Shown: positions 50,060-60,125 of the stretch, one piece after another
Layout of the letters: each line of letters starts with the position of its first letter
Numbering within the stretch: position 1 is the first letter of the stretch
Assembly: GCA_050012495.1 (NCBI GenBank)
Contig: JBEKHB010000014.1
Location: 1-64,000 of the forward strand
Direction: 5' to 3'
From: BOG-1155 sp050012495
GTDB taxonomy: Bacteria; Desulfobacterota; Syntrophorhabdia; Syntrophorhabdales; WCHB1-27
Length of the DNA stretch: 64,000 nucleotides
The notes under the pieces: model-generated
Told to the model about the DNA's origin: nothing
Databases searched by the model: none
What the model saw: the letters and a program-made list of their open reading frames with translations, nothing else
Position numbers and translations under genes: made by a program

Positions 50060-53000
50060 TTGAGCGAATTCGTCCATCTCCACCTGCACACACAGTTCAG
50101 CCTCCTCGACGGCGCTATCCGCTTTGAGCCGCTCTTCGAGCTGGCGCGCTCCTACAACATGCCGGCATGCGCCATCACCGACCACGGGAACATGTTCGGG
50201 GCGGTAGATTTTTACTTTGCGGCCCGTTCTGCGGGCGTAAAGCCGGTTATCGGCTGCGAGGCGTATATAGCGCCCAGATCGCGCACCGACAAAGAACGGC
50301 ACCAGGACAACGCCTGCCACGTGGTGCTCCTCGCCCTCAATAACGAGGGGTACCACAACCTTATGAAGCTGATCAGCATCGCCCATATGGAAGGCTTTTA
50401 CTATGCGCCCCGCATCGATAAAGAGATCCTCAACACGTACAACGCCGGCCTCATCTGTCTGACCGCATGCCTTAAGGGACAGATACCCCAGGCGATCTTG
50501 AGGGACGACGAAAGCGGTCTGAAGACGCATATGGAGGATTATCTTTCCATATTCGGGGATCGGCTCTACCTGGAGCTGCAGGACAACGGCATGCCTGAGC
50601 AGAAAAAAGTGAACGAGGGCCTTGTGCGTCTCGCGGGGCAGTACAACGTGCCCCTGGTCGCCACGAACGACTGCCACTATCTGAGAAAGCGGGAGGCAAG
50701 GGCGCACGAGCTGCTGCTCTGCATCCAGACAGGCAAGAAAATCAGCGATACGGACCGGCTCAAGCTCTCAACCGATGAATTCTACTTCAAGTCGCCGGAT
50801 GAGATGGTGTCTGCCTTTTCCGGCTATCCCCAGGCAATTTCCAACACCTTATCCATCGCCGAGATGTGCGACGTCACGATTCAAACCGGCGTCTACCACT
50901 TCCCCGCCTTCAACCTGCCGGGAAACCGGAGCCCGGAAGAGCACTTCGAGGAGCTTTGTCTCGCGGGTTTTGAGAAGAAGATAAAGAGGGTCGCGTCGAG
51001 CTATGCGGACTTTACGGACGAGCTGCGAGAGAAGTACAGAGCGAGACTGGCATACGAAATGGATGTCATCAAGTCAACCGGTTTTGCCAGCTATTTTCTT
51101 ATCGTTGCCGATTTTATCGGCTATGCGAAATCGCAGGATATACCGGTCGGGCCGGGAAGGGGCTCAGCCGCGGGCAGCCTGGTCGCCTTCTGTCTCGATA
51201 TCACGAACATCGATCCTATTAAATACGATCTCCTCTTCGAGCGGTTTCTCAACCCCGAGCGGATCAGCATGCCCGACATCGACGTCGACTTCTGTTTCGA
51301 AGGACGTGAGCGCGTCATCGAGTATGTGACCAATAAGTACGGGAAGGAGAACGTAGCCCAGATCATTACCTTCGGTACGATGAAATCGAAGGCGGCCGTC
51401 AGGGATGTGGGAAGGGCCCTCGGCCTTCCTTATACACACGTCGACCAGATAGCAAAACTGATACCCGCGACGCTCGATATCACCATCGAGCAGGCGATGT
51501 CCGAGGAGCCGAGGCTGAAGGAGCAATACCTGACGGATGACGCCGTCAAGGAGCTGATTGACAACGCGATGGTGCTCGAGCGGCTTGCGCGCCACGCGTC
51601 GACCCATGCAGCCGGGATCGTCATATCGAACAAGCCGCTCATGGAGTACGTGCCTCTCTACCGCGGTCAAAAAGGTGAGACCGTTACCCAGTACTCCATG
51701 AAAACTATCGAGAAGATAGGCCTGGTAAAGTTCGACCTCCTCGGTCTCAAGACCCTTACCATCATCGATAATGTCATCAAGATGTTGGAGGCCGCAGGGC
51801 TGGAGCTCGACATCACCAGTCTTCCCCTCGACGACGTGGAAACCTATCAGCTTCTCGCCTCCGGCAATACCTCAGGCATATTCCAGCTTGAAAGCAGGGG
51901 CATGAGGGAGCTTCTCACGCGCCTGAGGCCTTCCCAGTTCGAGGATATTATCGCCCTTATCGCCCTCTATCGGCCAGGCCCCCTGGGGAGCGGGATGATC
52001 GACGATTTTATAAAGAGGAAGCATAACCCGACGCTCGTCAAGTACGAGACGGCGCTCCTGAAGGAAGCCCTGGAGGAGACGTACGGGGTTATCGTCTATC
52101 AGGAACAGATCATGAAGATCGCTTCCTTGCTTGCCAATTTTACCAAGGGCGAGGCGGATGCGCTCAGAAAGGCGATAAGCAAAAAAGTACCCGAGCAGTT
52201 GGAATCCTACAAGGAGCAGTTCAAACGGGGGTGCGCGGCGAATGGCGTAAGGCAGGAAGCCGCAACGCGGATATATGATGTCATTCTGCGGTTCGGCCAG
52301 TACGGCTTCAATAAATCGCACAGCGCTGCATACGCCCTCGTGGCCTACCAGACGGCCTATCTGAAGAGACACCACTTCCTGCCCTTCATGGCTGCAATCC
52401 TGACGAACGAGGTGAACGACACCGACAGTCTGATCAAGTATATTACCGAGTGCAGGGAAAGCGGGGTAATCATCCTGCCGCCCGACGTCAATGAGAGCGC
52501 GAAAGTCTTTACCATAGTGGGAGATAAGATACGATACGGACTGCTCGGCATAAAAGGTGTGGGAGAAGCAGCCCTTGACAGCATCCTCAGCGCCCGGTCG
52601 GAGTGCGGGGGCTTTTCATCGTTCATCCATTTTTGCAGCCTCGTCGATTCGAGGAAGGTGAACAAGAAGGTCGCAGAGAGCCTTATAAAGGCAGGCGCTT
52701 TCGACAGCATGGGTCTCAAGCGGTCCCAGCTTTTTGCGCTCGTGCAGGACAAATGGGACAGGCTCTCGAAAAAGAACGGCAAGGACAGCCTTCAGATGGA
52801 TTTCTTCGGAGCGGCCGGCTGGGCGCCAAAAGAAGAAGAGATCCCGGAAACGGAGGAGCTCGACCGCGCGGAGATACTGAAAGGGGAAAAAGAGGCCTTC
52901 GGCTTCTTTTTCAGCCAGCATCCTCTTTCGGCGTACCAGGACATCATTTCCCGGATTACCCCCCTCGACACGAGCAGCATAAAGGAGACGGAGACGAGCG

Positions 53001-53497
53001 ACGATGTGACGATCGTCGGCATCGTGAACGGGTGCAAGGAGATTACCACGAAGAGGGGAGACCGCATGGCGAACATCACCCTCGAAGATACAAAAGGCAT
53101 CGTAGAGGCGATCGTCTTCCCCGATCTCTTCTCGAAAAACCTCCTCATCATCAAGAGCGACAATCCCCTGGTGGTCACCGGGTCACTCGAGAGGACCGAG
53201 GACGGAACAACCCGCATCAGGGCGAAGGGCATCACCCTGCTGCAGGAGATCCGGAACGAGCGGGAACTGGTAGTGCGCATAAAGATCGATTGCAGCGTTT
53301 TTAAGAAGGATCATTTGCGGAAACTGAGGGACATCCTCATTACCATCAAGGGGGACTCCCGGGTTTCCCTCGAATTTTTCCAGAACGGCGACCGGAAGGT
53401 GCTTCTCATCCCTGAGGTGCGTATTGACGCGGGGAAGAGCGCAACGATCAGGAAATACTTCGATGCCGGCCTGGATATCGAGGTAACGAGAGGATGA
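50060..53497 (+). CDS. dnaE: DNA polymerase III alpha subunit
   Basis: A replicative polymerase of about 1145 residues. The PHP domain starts VHLHLHTQFSLLDGA, the polymerase core has GRGSAAGSLV and PDIDVDFCFEGR (catalytic aspartates), then GVIVYQEQIM and the C-terminal OB domain (VTIVGIVNGCKEI). A TTG at 50060 is chosen as start because it fits the family N-terminus; an earlier TTG at 50045 overlapping guaA would add five residues. The length is normal for DnaE. It overlaps accA by 4 bp. Confidence 0.96.
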   Translation: MSEFVHLHLHTQFSLLDGAIRFEPLFELARSYNMPACAITDHGNMFGAVDFYFAARSAGVKPVIGCEAYIAPRSRTDKERHQDNACHVVLLALNNEGYHNLMKLISIAHMEGFYYAPRIDKEILNTYNAGLICLTACLKGQIPQAILRDDESGLKTHMEDYLSIFGDRLYLELQDNGMPEQKKVNEGLVRLAGQYNVPLVATNDCHYLRKREARAHELLLCIQTGKKISDTDRLKLSTDEFYFKSPDEMVSAFSGYPQAISNTLSIAEMCDVTIQTGVYHFPAFNLPGNRSPEEHFEELCLAGFEKKIKRVASSYADFTDELREKYRARLAYEMDVIKSTGFASYFLIVADFIGYAKSQDIPVGPGRGSAAGSLVAFCLDITNIDPIKYDLLFERFLNPERISMPDIDVDFCFEGRERVIEYVTNKYGKENVAQIITFGTMKSKAAVRDVGRALGLPYTHVDQIAKLIPATLDITIEQAMSEEPRLKEQYLTDDAVKELIDNAMVLERLARHASTHAAGIVISNKPLMEYVPLYRGQKGETVTQYSMKTIEKIGLVKFDLLGLKTLTIIDNVIKMLEAAGLELDITSLPLDDVETYQLLASGNTSGIFQLESRGMRELLTRLRPSQFEDIIALIALYRPGPLGSGMIDDFIKRKHNPTLVKYETALLKEALEETYGVIVYQEQIMKIASLLANFTKGEADALRKAISKKVPEQLESYKEQFKRGCAANGVRQEAATRIYDVILRFGQYGFNKSHSAAYALVAYQTAYLKRHHFLPFMAAILTNEVNDTDSLIKYITECRESGVIILPPDVNESAKVFTIVGDKIRYGLLGIKGVGEAALDSILSARSECGGFSSFIHFCSLVDSRKVNKKVAESLIKAGAFDSMGLKRSQLFALVQDKWDRLSKKNGKDSLQMDFFGAAGWAPKEEEIPETEELDRAEILKGEKEAFGFFFSQHPLSAYQDIISRITPLDTSSIKETETSDDVTIVGIVNGCKEITTKRGDRMANITLEDTKGIVEAIVFPDLFSKNLLIIKSDNPLVVTGSLERTEDGTTRIRAKGITLLQEIRNERELVVRIKIDCSVFKKDHLRKLRDILITIKGDSRVSLEFFQNGDRKVLLIPEVRIDAGKSATIRKYFDAGLDIEVTRG

Positions 53498-54453
53498 AGC
53501 GATATTATCTGGATTTCGAAAAGAAGCTTGAGCCCCTCGAGCGCAGAATAGAAGAGATAAAGAAGTTTCACGATATAAAGGATGCCCATTACGCGAAGGA
53601 GCTGGATGGGCTGTTGAAGAAGGTCTCAAAGACGGAGAGCGAGATCTATGGCACTTTAAGCAACTGGCAGCGCTGCCAGCTCTCACGCCACCTGAACCGT
53701 CCCCACACCCTCGATTATATCCAGAACCTGTGCACCGATTTTGTCGAGATCCACGGCGATAGGAGGTTCAGAGACGATCCGGCCGTGGTAACCGGTTTCG
53801 CCCGGTTCAACGGCGTAAGCATTGCGGTTGTGGGGCAGCAGAAAGGCAACACCTTGAGCGAGATGGCGGCGAGGAACTTCGGCATGGCGAACCCGGAAGG
53901 CTACAGGAAGTCGATGAGGCTGATGGGGCTGGCCGACCGATGGCGTAAGCCGCTTTTGACCTTCATCGATACACCGGGCGCCTTTCCCGGCGTGGGGGCC
54001 GAGGAACGGGGCCAGGCCGAGACTATCGCGTCGAGTATGGAGCTCATGTTTTCCCTTTCCATCCCGGTCATCTCGGTGGTGATAGGCGAGGGCGGAAGCG
54101 GTGGGGCTTTAGCCATAGGTGTAGGCAACAGGATCGTGATGATGGAAAACGCGATCTACTCGGTCATCTCACCGGAGGGCTGCGCGGCGATTCTCTGGAG
54201 AGACGGATCGAAAGGGCCTCTGGCCGCTGATACCCTCAAGCTCACGGCTCGGGACCTCTACGCCCTGAAAATTATCGACGAGATCGCACCCGAGCCCTTC
54301 GGGGGGGCCCATAGGGACTGGGTCGCAACCTTCGAGGCCACCTCAAAAGTGGTAGCGCGGCACCTCACCGAGTTGCAGCAGGTGGGCGCTGAAGACCTAA
54401 AAGCACAGAGGTATGAGAAATTCAGAAAGATGGGCATATTCGAAGAGCAGTGA
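53494..54453 (+). CDS. accA: Acetyl-CoA carboxylase carboxyltransferase alpha subunit
   Basis: A 319-residue protein with an N-terminal coiled helix (YLDFEKKLEPLERRIEEIKK) and the carboxyltransferase core, including GGSGGALAIGVGN and FGMANPEGYRKSMR. It forms the alpha2beta2 transferase with AccD, making malonyl-CoA for fatty acid synthesis. ATGA overlap with dnaE indicates coupled translation, an arrangement also found elsewhere in proteobacteria. accD is not in this window. Confidence 0.96.
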   Translation: MKRYYLDFEKKLEPLERRIEEIKKFHDIKDAHYAKELDGLLKKVSKTESEIYGTLSNWQRCQLSRHLNRPHTLDYIQNLCTDFVEIHGDRRFRDDPAVVTGFARFNGVSIAVVGQQKGNTLSEMAARNFGMANPEGYRKSMRLMGLADRWRKPLLTFIDTPGAFPGVGAEERGQAETIASSMELMFSLSIPVISVVIGEGGSGGALAIGVGNRIVMMENAIYSVISPEGCAAILWRDGSKGPLAADTLKLTARDLYALKIIDEIAPEPFGGAHRDWVATFEATSKVVARHLTELQQVGAEDLKAQRYEKFRKMGIFEEQ

Positions 54454-54455
54454 CG

Positions 54456-54592
54456 AGTCATCAGTCAAGAGTCATCAGTCAGGAGTCATCAGTCATCAGT
54501 CAAGAGTCAAGAGAGACGACTGAGAACGATGGCGTCTCTTCCTTCCTCTTGTTTCATTCACTCCTGACTCTTGACTCCTGACTTCTGATTGG
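54456..54592. repeat. GTCATCAGTCA repeats and terminator-like hairpin
   Basis: Several copies of AGTCATCAGTCA and CAAGAGTC on the left are mirrored by GACTCTTGACTCCTGACTTC on the right, making a large imperfect palindrome around a hairpin AGAGACG (54512-54518) / CGTCTCT (54533-54539). It lies between convergent accA and the DEAD-box gene and could end both transcripts. Confidence 0.6.
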
Positions 54593-54595
54593 CCT

Positions 54596-55783
54596 CTAGG
54601 AGCGCCCTGCAAGACTTTCGGGCTCGCGGGCGGCTGCGGTATTCTGTTTCTTGTTTTCCTTGAGGCGAGGCGTTATCTGCCGCATTATCCTCGTTTTAGC
54701 CTTGTCCTGTATGTCCCGCAGCTTCGGAAGCTGATCAGGCAGGACCAGGGTAAAGGCCCGGCCGCCTTTTCCCATGCGTGCCGTTCTTCCGATCCTGTGC
54801 ACATAATACTGGTCGTCCTGGGGCAGATCGTAATTGATGACCGCCTCAATGTTGTCCACATCGATGCCTCGGGCGGCAACATCGGTCGCCACGAGTATGC
54901 GGAGAAGTTTTTTGCGGAACTTCAACATCGCGTGATCGCGGCGGGACTGGGTCATGTCTCCGTGCAGGCTGTCCGCCATGTACCCCCTGCTCTGCAGGTC
55001 TCTGACGATTTGGTCAACCCGTCTCTTCGTATTGCAGAAGACCAGCGATGACGTAGGTGTGTACGCGTCGATAAGCCGGCACAACACATCCAGCTTCATC
55101 CACGGTTTCACCTCAAAGAACGTCTGCTCCACTTCGGGCACCGTCACTTGTTCGCCGACCACATTGACCACCAGCGGGTCTTTTTGAAATTTCCGGACAA
55201 GGTCCATGATCGATTGGGGCATCGTCGCGGAAAAGAGGAGCGTCTGGCGCTCTTCCGGCATGGCCCAGAGGATCGTCTTCATGTCATCGACGAACCCCAT
55301 ATCGAGCATCTTGTCCGCCTCATCGAGCACTACCATGCGGACCTTATCAAACCGGAGCGTGCCCCTCTGCATATGGTCCATGACGCGTCCCGGCGTCCCA
55401 ACGATGATCCGCGCGCCTCTCTTCAGGCTGCTCAGTTGCGTCTGTATGGCCTGCCCACCGTAGATGGGCACTATGTGCAGGTCTCTTCTGTATTTTGCAA
55501 GCCTCATCAACTCCTCGGCGACCTGTACCGCAAGCTCCCTCGTGGGACAGAGGATGACCGCTTCCGGGCTGATTCCCCTGCGCGGAAGCATTTCAATAAT
55601 GGGAAGGCCAAAGGCAAGGGTTTTGCCGGTGCCCGTTTGCGCCTGACCGATCACGTCTTTTCCCTCGAGTATAGGAGGAATCGACTCGGACTGAATCGGG
55701 GTAAGCGTCTCGAATCCCATGTCCGCCACTGCCTTTTGCATCTCTCTCGACAAATCCAACTCGTCAAACCTTGTACTTTGCAT
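54596..55783 (-). CDS. DEAD-box ATP-dependent RNA helicase
   Basis: A 395-residue RNA helicase with all core motifs: Q motif (FETLTPIQ), GQAQTGTGKT, PTRELAVQ, DEAD in VVLDEADKML, SATMP, ATDVAARGIDV and HRIGRTARMG. The start at 55783 (MQSTRFDEL) has AAGGAG upstream; a longer frame gives a non-conserved extension. It lacks the RNA-binding C-terminal extension of CsdA-type helicases, ending in a short basic tail after the core, so RhlE-like roles in ribosome or RNA turnover are plausible. Confidence 0.95.
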   Translation of the reverse strand: MQSTRFDELDLSREMQKAVADMGFETLTPIQSESIPPILEGKDVIGQAQTGTGKTLAFGLPIIEMLPRRGISPEAVILCPTRELAVQVAEELMRLAKYRRDLHIVPIYGGQAIQTQLSSLKRGARIIVGTPGRVMDHMQRGTLRFDKVRMVVLDEADKMLDMGFVDDMKTILWAMPEERQTLLFSATMPQSIMDLVRKFQKDPLVVNVVGEQVTVPEVEQTFFEVKPWMKLDVLCRLIDAYTPTSSLVFCNTKRRVDQIVRDLQSRGYMADSLHGDMTQSRRDHAMLKFRKKLLRILVATDVAARGIDVDNIEAVINYDLPQDDQYYVHRIGRTARMGKGGRAFTLVLPDQLPKLRDIQDKAKTRIMRQITPRLKENKKQNTAAAREPESLAGRS

Positions 55784-55972
55784 AGCTCTCCTTGAAATAG
55801 TTTCTGGCCGCTCCGTCCTGCCCGGCAATCGGCCATTCCATGAAGTTGAGGTCAATGGGAAAGCTGAGAGGCTGTAAGTGGCAGGATTACTATAGCACAG
55901 AAGTTTTCAAATTAACAGGCCAAATGCAAAAAAGCGAGCGGTTTTGAAAATTATGGCGGTTCCTGTGCTTAA

Positions 55973-56008
55973 ATTATAGGTCGTAGAGGACCTATAAGAC
56001 GTATGCTT
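55973..56008. repeat. Palindromic element related to the 43.8 kb repeat
   Basis: ATAGGTC (55976-55982) and GACCTAT (55989-55995) pair, and outer GCTTAA and TTAAGC can extend the stem. The CCTATAAGAC core also occurs in the loop and arm of the repeat at 43.8 kb, suggesting one repeat family. It lies in the 309-bp divergent spacer before hemL. Confidence 0.4.
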
Positions 56009-56092
56009 AAGCGCCATTGCGCATGCCCTTGCCCGGGGCAAGTCCATATTTTCCTTGAAAGCGGCTGTCCGCGACGGTAGAATTAAAGCATT

Positions 56093-57385
56093 ATGCAGAG
56101 AAAGAGATCGGAGGAGCTTTACGACCAGGCAGTTGCTCTCATCCCCGGCGGGGTGAACAGCCCTGTGAGGGCCTTTCTTTCGGTGGGGGGCACACCGTTT
56201 TACGTGGACCATGCAAAGGGGCCTTGCCTCTTCGACGTTGACGGCAACAGCTACCTCGATTTTGTTTCTTCATGGGGCGCCATCATACTCGGCCATGGAG
56301 ACGAAGGTCTAATCCGGGAGGCGCAGGCTGCGGTCATGGACGGGACGAGCTTCGGCGCCTGTCACCCCTATGAGCCGGCCCTTGCGAAGGCGATCATCGA
56401 TGCCTTTCCATCCATGGAGATGGTGCGTCTCACCAATTCAGGCACGGAGGCGACCATGAGCGCCGTCAGGCTTGCCCGCGGCGCGACGGGGAAGGCGGGG
56501 ATTATCAAATTCAGGGGCTGCTATCACGGCCACGTGGACAGTCTGCTTGTCAAGGCCGGGTCAGGTCTGGCCACCTATGGAGTGCCGGACAGCGAGGGGA
56601 TACCCGATGACCTGGCGAAGCACACGCTGGTGGCCGACTTCAACCACATCGATACGGTGTGGCGGATCGTGAAGGAACAGAAGGATATTGCGTGCCTGAT
56701 CATGGAACCGGTCATGGGTAACATGGGAGTGATCCTTCCCGGGGAGACGTTTCTTCACGATGTGCGAGACCTCTGCGACCGGCACGGTATCCTCCTGGTG
56801 TTTGATGAAGTGATCACCGGCTTCCGGATTGCCTATGGGGGTGCACAGGAAATGTACGGTGTGCGACCCGATCTGACCTGTCTCGGAAAGATCATAGGAG
56901 GCGGGTTCCCTATCGGCGCCTTTGGGGGAAGGCGTGAATTGATGGAGAAGGTTGCCCCCCTCGGCGGCGTGTATCAGGCCGGTACCCTTGCCGGCAACCC
57001 CGTCGCGGTGAGGGCGGGCATTTACACGCTGACCCGTCTCAAAGAAGAGATGCCCTACGACCGGCTCCGGGCGAGACTGGAAAGACTTGGAACAGCGCTC
57101 TCACAGGTCGCCCGCGACGAAGGGGTGGCCTACACCGTAAACAGCGTAACCTCCATGTTCACCGGTTTTTTCAACGACCGCGACGTCGTCGATTACGCGA
57201 CCGCGGTCTCCTCTGACCGCCGTCTTTATGCGGTGTTCTTCAAGGCGATGCTGGACGAAGGTATCTTCTTCGCCCCGAGCCAGTACGAGGCGGCGTTCCT
57301 GACACTGGCCCACGATGACGGGGTGGTCGAGAAGACTGTTGAGACCTGCCGGCGGGTATTCGGGCGGATCAAGCATCTCTCTTGA
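56093..57385 (+). CDS. hemL: Glutamate-1-semialdehyde 2,1-aminomutase
   Basis: A 430-residue PLP enzyme that forms 5-aminolevulinate from glutamate-1-semialdehyde, so the cell uses the C5 tetrapyrrole route. Key segments are ALIPGGVNSPVRAF, the cofactor region DEVITGFRIAYGG and the PLP Lys in LGKIIGGGFPIGAFGG. The length is standard. It is divergent from the helicase gene and followed by alr. The paired hemA is not in the window. Confidence 0.96.
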   Translation: MQRKRSEELYDQAVALIPGGVNSPVRAFLSVGGTPFYVDHAKGPCLFDVDGNSYLDFVSSWGAIILGHGDEGLIREAQAAVMDGTSFGACHPYEPALAKAIIDAFPSMEMVRLTNSGTEATMSAVRLARGATGKAGIIKFRGCYHGHVDSLLVKAGSGLATYGVPDSEGIPDDLAKHTLVADFNHIDTVWRIVKEQKDIACLIMEPVMGNMGVILPGETFLHDVRDLCDRHGILLVFDEVITGFRIAYGGAQEMYGVRPDLTCLGKIIGGGFPIGAFGGRRELMEKVAPLGGVYQAGTLAGNPVAVRAGIYTLTRLKEEMPYDRLRARLERLGTALSQVARDEGVAYTVNSVTSMFTGFFNDRDVVDYATAVSSDRRLYAVFFKAMLDEGIFFAPSQYEAAFLTLAHDDGVVEKTVETCRRVFGRIKHLS

Positions 57386-57437
57386 GTGTCTGCGCGTCAA
57401 CATGGTATGTTCCGGGGTGAGTGTGGGAGAGAAAGGG

Positions 57438-58577
57438 ATGTATGGCGAAGACGACTCAAATGACGCAGGGAGGCTGAGGACTTCGGTATCCATCGACCTC
57501 GGTGCTCTGGAAGAGAATTACCGGGCCCTCGTTGGCCTTGTCCAGGCGAGGGTGACGTTTTTGTGCGTCATAAAGGCAGATGCATACGGTCACGGCGCCG
57601 TACAAGTGGGACGCCGGCTGGAGTCCCTTGGTGCGGCATATTTCGGGGTCGCAACCGTGGGCGAGGGGAAGGAGCTTCGGAAAGAAGGGATTCGCGCGCC
57701 GATTCTCATCCTTAGCGGGGTGATGCCGTGGGAGCAGCTCGAGGCCCTTATCGATTACGACCTGACGGCCGCTGTCGGCACGTTTGACATGCTGGAGAGA
57801 GTCGCGGCGTTCAGGGGGAGAAGGCCCCTGAAGGTGCATGTGAAGATCGACACGGGCATGGGCAGACTCGGTTTTGGGGCAGACGACCTGGACGGTCTGG
57901 CACGCAGGCTTAAGGCATTGCGGGGGGTCGAGATCGAAGGCGTGATGAGCCACTTCCCCGCCTCGGAGAGGCGAGACGACCGGGGCTTGCGGCAGGTGGC
58001 CCGTTTCACTGAAAGCCTGGAGCTGCTCAAGGAAAACGGGATAGAGCCCAAATTGGTGCATATGGCAAACAGCGCCGCCATCTGCAACTACCCGGAAGCC
58101 CATTTTACTATGGTGAGACCGGGGATCATGCTCTATGGGTCTTACCCGGGCAAGGCCCTGCAAGAGAGGCTCGACCTGAAGCCTGTCATGAAGTGGACTT
58201 CGTATGTCTCCTTCGTGAGGACTTTCCCATCCGGCACTGCCTTGAGCTACGGAGGGACTTACGTGACCGAAAGGGAGACGAGGGTGGCTTACGTGCCTGT
58301 CGGTTATGCGGATGGGTACCCGAGGGCCCTGTCGAACCGTGGATGCGTGCTGGTAGCGGGCAGGAGGTGCAGGATTGCCGGGACAGTCTGTATGGACTGG
58401 GTTTTAATCGACGTCACGGGGCTTCCCGGAGTGGGACCCGGCGAAGAGGTTATCGTTCTGGGCAGCGAGAAAGGCGGGACCATCACCGCCGATGAGATAG
58501 CGGAGCAGGCCGGGACGATCCCCTATGAGGTCCTCTGCAACGTGTCGAGGCGTATCACGAGGCGCTATGTCTCTTAA
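57438..58577 (+). CDS. alr: Alanine racemase
   Basis: A 379-residue PLP enzyme that makes D-alanine for peptidoglycan. The PLP Lys is in VIKADAYGHGAV, the second catalytic Tyr in ALSYGGTYV, and the C-terminal RRITRRYV is typical. The start at 57438 with GGGAG upstream fits the family; the longer frames overlap hemL and add unrelated residues. Its 3' end overlaps mlaE by 11 bp, so the Mla genes appear to be expressed together with it. Confidence 0.95.
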   Translation: MYGEDDSNDAGRLRTSVSIDLGALEENYRALVGLVQARVTFLCVIKADAYGHGAVQVGRRLESLGAAYFGVATVGEGKELRKEGIRAPILILSGVMPWEQLEALIDYDLTAAVGTFDMLERVAAFRGRRPLKVHVKIDTGMGRLGFGADDLDGLARRLKALRGVEIEGVMSHFPASERRDDRGLRQVARFTESLELLKENGIEPKLVHMANSAAICNYPEAHFTMVRPGIMLYGSYPGKALQERLDLKPVMKWTSYVSFVRTFPSGTALSYGGTYVTERETRVAYVPVGYADGYPRALSNRGCVLVAGRRCRIAGTVCMDWVLIDVTGLPGVGPGEEVIVLGSEKGGTITADEIAEQAGTIPYEVLCNVSRRITRRYVS

Positions 58578-59343
58578 AGACCACGCGAAAAAACTCTTCA
58601 CACCCGTCGGAACGTTCGCGGCCGAGTTTGGCGGCATATGGATCATGTTTACGACGGCGGCGTACTTGACTTTCAGACGGCCCGTGAGGATCGACGCCAT
58701 CTTCAAGCAGATGGAGTTCATCGGCGTCAAGTCTTTGTGGGTCGTCATCGTGACCGGCGGCTTTACAGGGATGGTCCTGGCCCTCCAGACCTATTACGGT
58801 TTCAGGAGGTTCAGCTCGGAGGGCCTTGTGGGGACGACGGTGGCCCTGAGCATGACGAGGGAGCTGGGTCCCGTGCTGACCGGGCTGATGGTGACTGGAA
58901 GGGCCGGCTCGGCCATTGCGGCCGAGCTGGGCACCATGCGGGTGACGGAGCAGATTGACGCGCTGACGGTCATGGCATTGAATCCGGTGAAATATCTTGT
59001 GGTGCCCCGGGTGCTCGCGTCGTTCCTGATGCTCCCCATATTGACTGTCATCTCCGATTTCATGGGGATTGTGGGCGGATACTTCGTGGGCGTCAAGCTC
59101 CTCGGTATAAATGAGGGCATATTTACCAGCAGGATGGTAAAGTACGTCGATCTTGAGGACATTTACAACGGTCTGGCGAAGGCGGCATGTTTCGGGGTTA
59201 TTTTAGCGGTCATCTCGTGCTACAAGGGCTTCAACACAAAAGGAGGCGCCGAGGGCGTGGGAAGGGCGACAACGGAAGCTGTCGTGATGTCGAGCATCAC
59301 CATCCTCGTTGCCGACTATGTGCTCACCTCTCTCATGTTCTGA
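58567..59343 (+). CDS. mlaE: MlaE-type phospholipid ABC transporter permease
   Basis: A 258-residue inner-membrane permease of the MlaE family (hydrophobic segments from about 20; family core LGPVLTGLMVTGRAGSAIAAELGT split as GPVLTGLMV and GRAGSAIAAELGTMRVTEQ). It carries lipids between membranes with MlaF and MlaD. ATG 58567 overlaps the alr end; the longer frame lies inside alr. There is no mlaC or mlaB nearby, so other partners must be encoded elsewhere or are not needed. Confidence 0.93.
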   Translation: MSLKDHAKKLFTPVGTFAAEFGGIWIMFTTAAYLTFRRPVRIDAIFKQMEFIGVKSLWVVIVTGGFTGMVLALQTYYGFRRFSSEGLVGTTVALSMTRELGPVLTGLMVTGRAGSAIAAELGTMRVTEQIDALTVMALNPVKYLVVPRVLASFLMLPILTVISDFMGIVGGYFVGVKLLGINEGIFTSRMVKYVDLEDIYNGLAKAACFGVILAVISCYKGFNTKGGAEGVGRATTEAVVMSSITILVADYVLTSLMF

Positions 59344-59348
59344 CGGCT

Positions 59349-60125
59349 ATGGAAGAAATCGTCATAAGGGTGAAGGACGTCTATAAGAGCTTCGGGCGCC
59401 AGAAAGTCCTGAACGGCATCAACCTCGCGGTCGAGCGCGGAGAGATTACCGTGATCATCGGCAAGAGCGGCAGCGGGAAGAGCGTGCTCATGAAGCACCT
59501 GATAGGCCTGATAAAACCCGACAGAGGAGAAATACTGGTCGACGGGGTGGACATCACTCGCCTTGGCGAGTCTCAACTGAATGAAGTGAGGAAAAGGTTC
59601 GGCATGCTTTTTCAGGAGGCGGCCCTCTTCGATTCCATGACCGTGGAGGAGAACGTGGCGTTCCCCATCAGGGAGCACAGGAGATTCTCTGACGGTGAGG
59701 TCGGCCGCTTGGTCGACGAAAAGCTGCGGCAGGTGGGCCTCTCCGGCGTTAACGAGAAGATGCCGTCCGAGTTGTCCGGAGGCATGAAAAAGAGGGTGGG
59801 TCTTGCGCGGGCCCTCGCACTCGATCCGGAAATCGTCTTATTCGATGAGCCCACGAGCGCCCTTGATCCCGTAATCTCGCTGACCATAGAAGACCTCATC
59901 AAGAAGACCCAGACGAGGCTGAAAAAGACCTACGTGGTGATAAGCCACGACATACTGGGCATGTTCAGGATCGCGGACAAGATAGCCATGCTGTATGACG
60001 GCGAGATCGTCGCTTTCGGCCCCCCTGACGAGGTGAGAAGGAGCGATCTTCCCGCCGTGAAGGAGTTTTTGGAAGCAACCAGAATACCGGGTTTTGCAGG
60101 AGGGGGCGCCGAGCTGGCGGGATAA
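59349..60125 (+). CDS. mlaF: MlaF-type ABC transporter ATP-binding protein
   Basis: A 258-residue ATPase with Walker A GKSGSGKSV, signature LSGGMKKRVGLARAL and Walker B IVLFDEPTSALDP, all typical of MlaF, the GMKKR signature in particular. The ATG at 59349 is 5 bp after mlaE; the longer frame inside mlaE is not real. The C-terminus ends in FAGGGAELAG, encoded by DNA that resembles the GC-rich repeats directly downstream, so part of the tail may come from that repeat. Confidence 0.94.
   Translation: MEEIVIRVKDVYKSFGRQKVLNGINLAVERGEITVIIGKSGSGKSVLMKHLIGLIKPDRGEILVDGVDITRLGESQLNEVRKRFGMLFQEAALFDSMTVEENVAFPIREHRRFSDGEVGRLVDEKLRQVGLSGVNEKMPSELSGGMKKRVGLARALALDPEIVLFDEPTSALDPVISLTIEDLIKKTQTRLKKTYVVISHDILGMFRIADKIAMLYDGEIVAFGPPDEVRRSDLPAVKEFLEATRIPGFAGGGAELAG

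Noticed and set aside
54456..54592. Possible CRISPR-like array of GTCATCAGTCA units
   Set aside because: Units are about 12 bp with no spacers, and the right half is the mirror of the left, so it is a palindromic repeat cluster.
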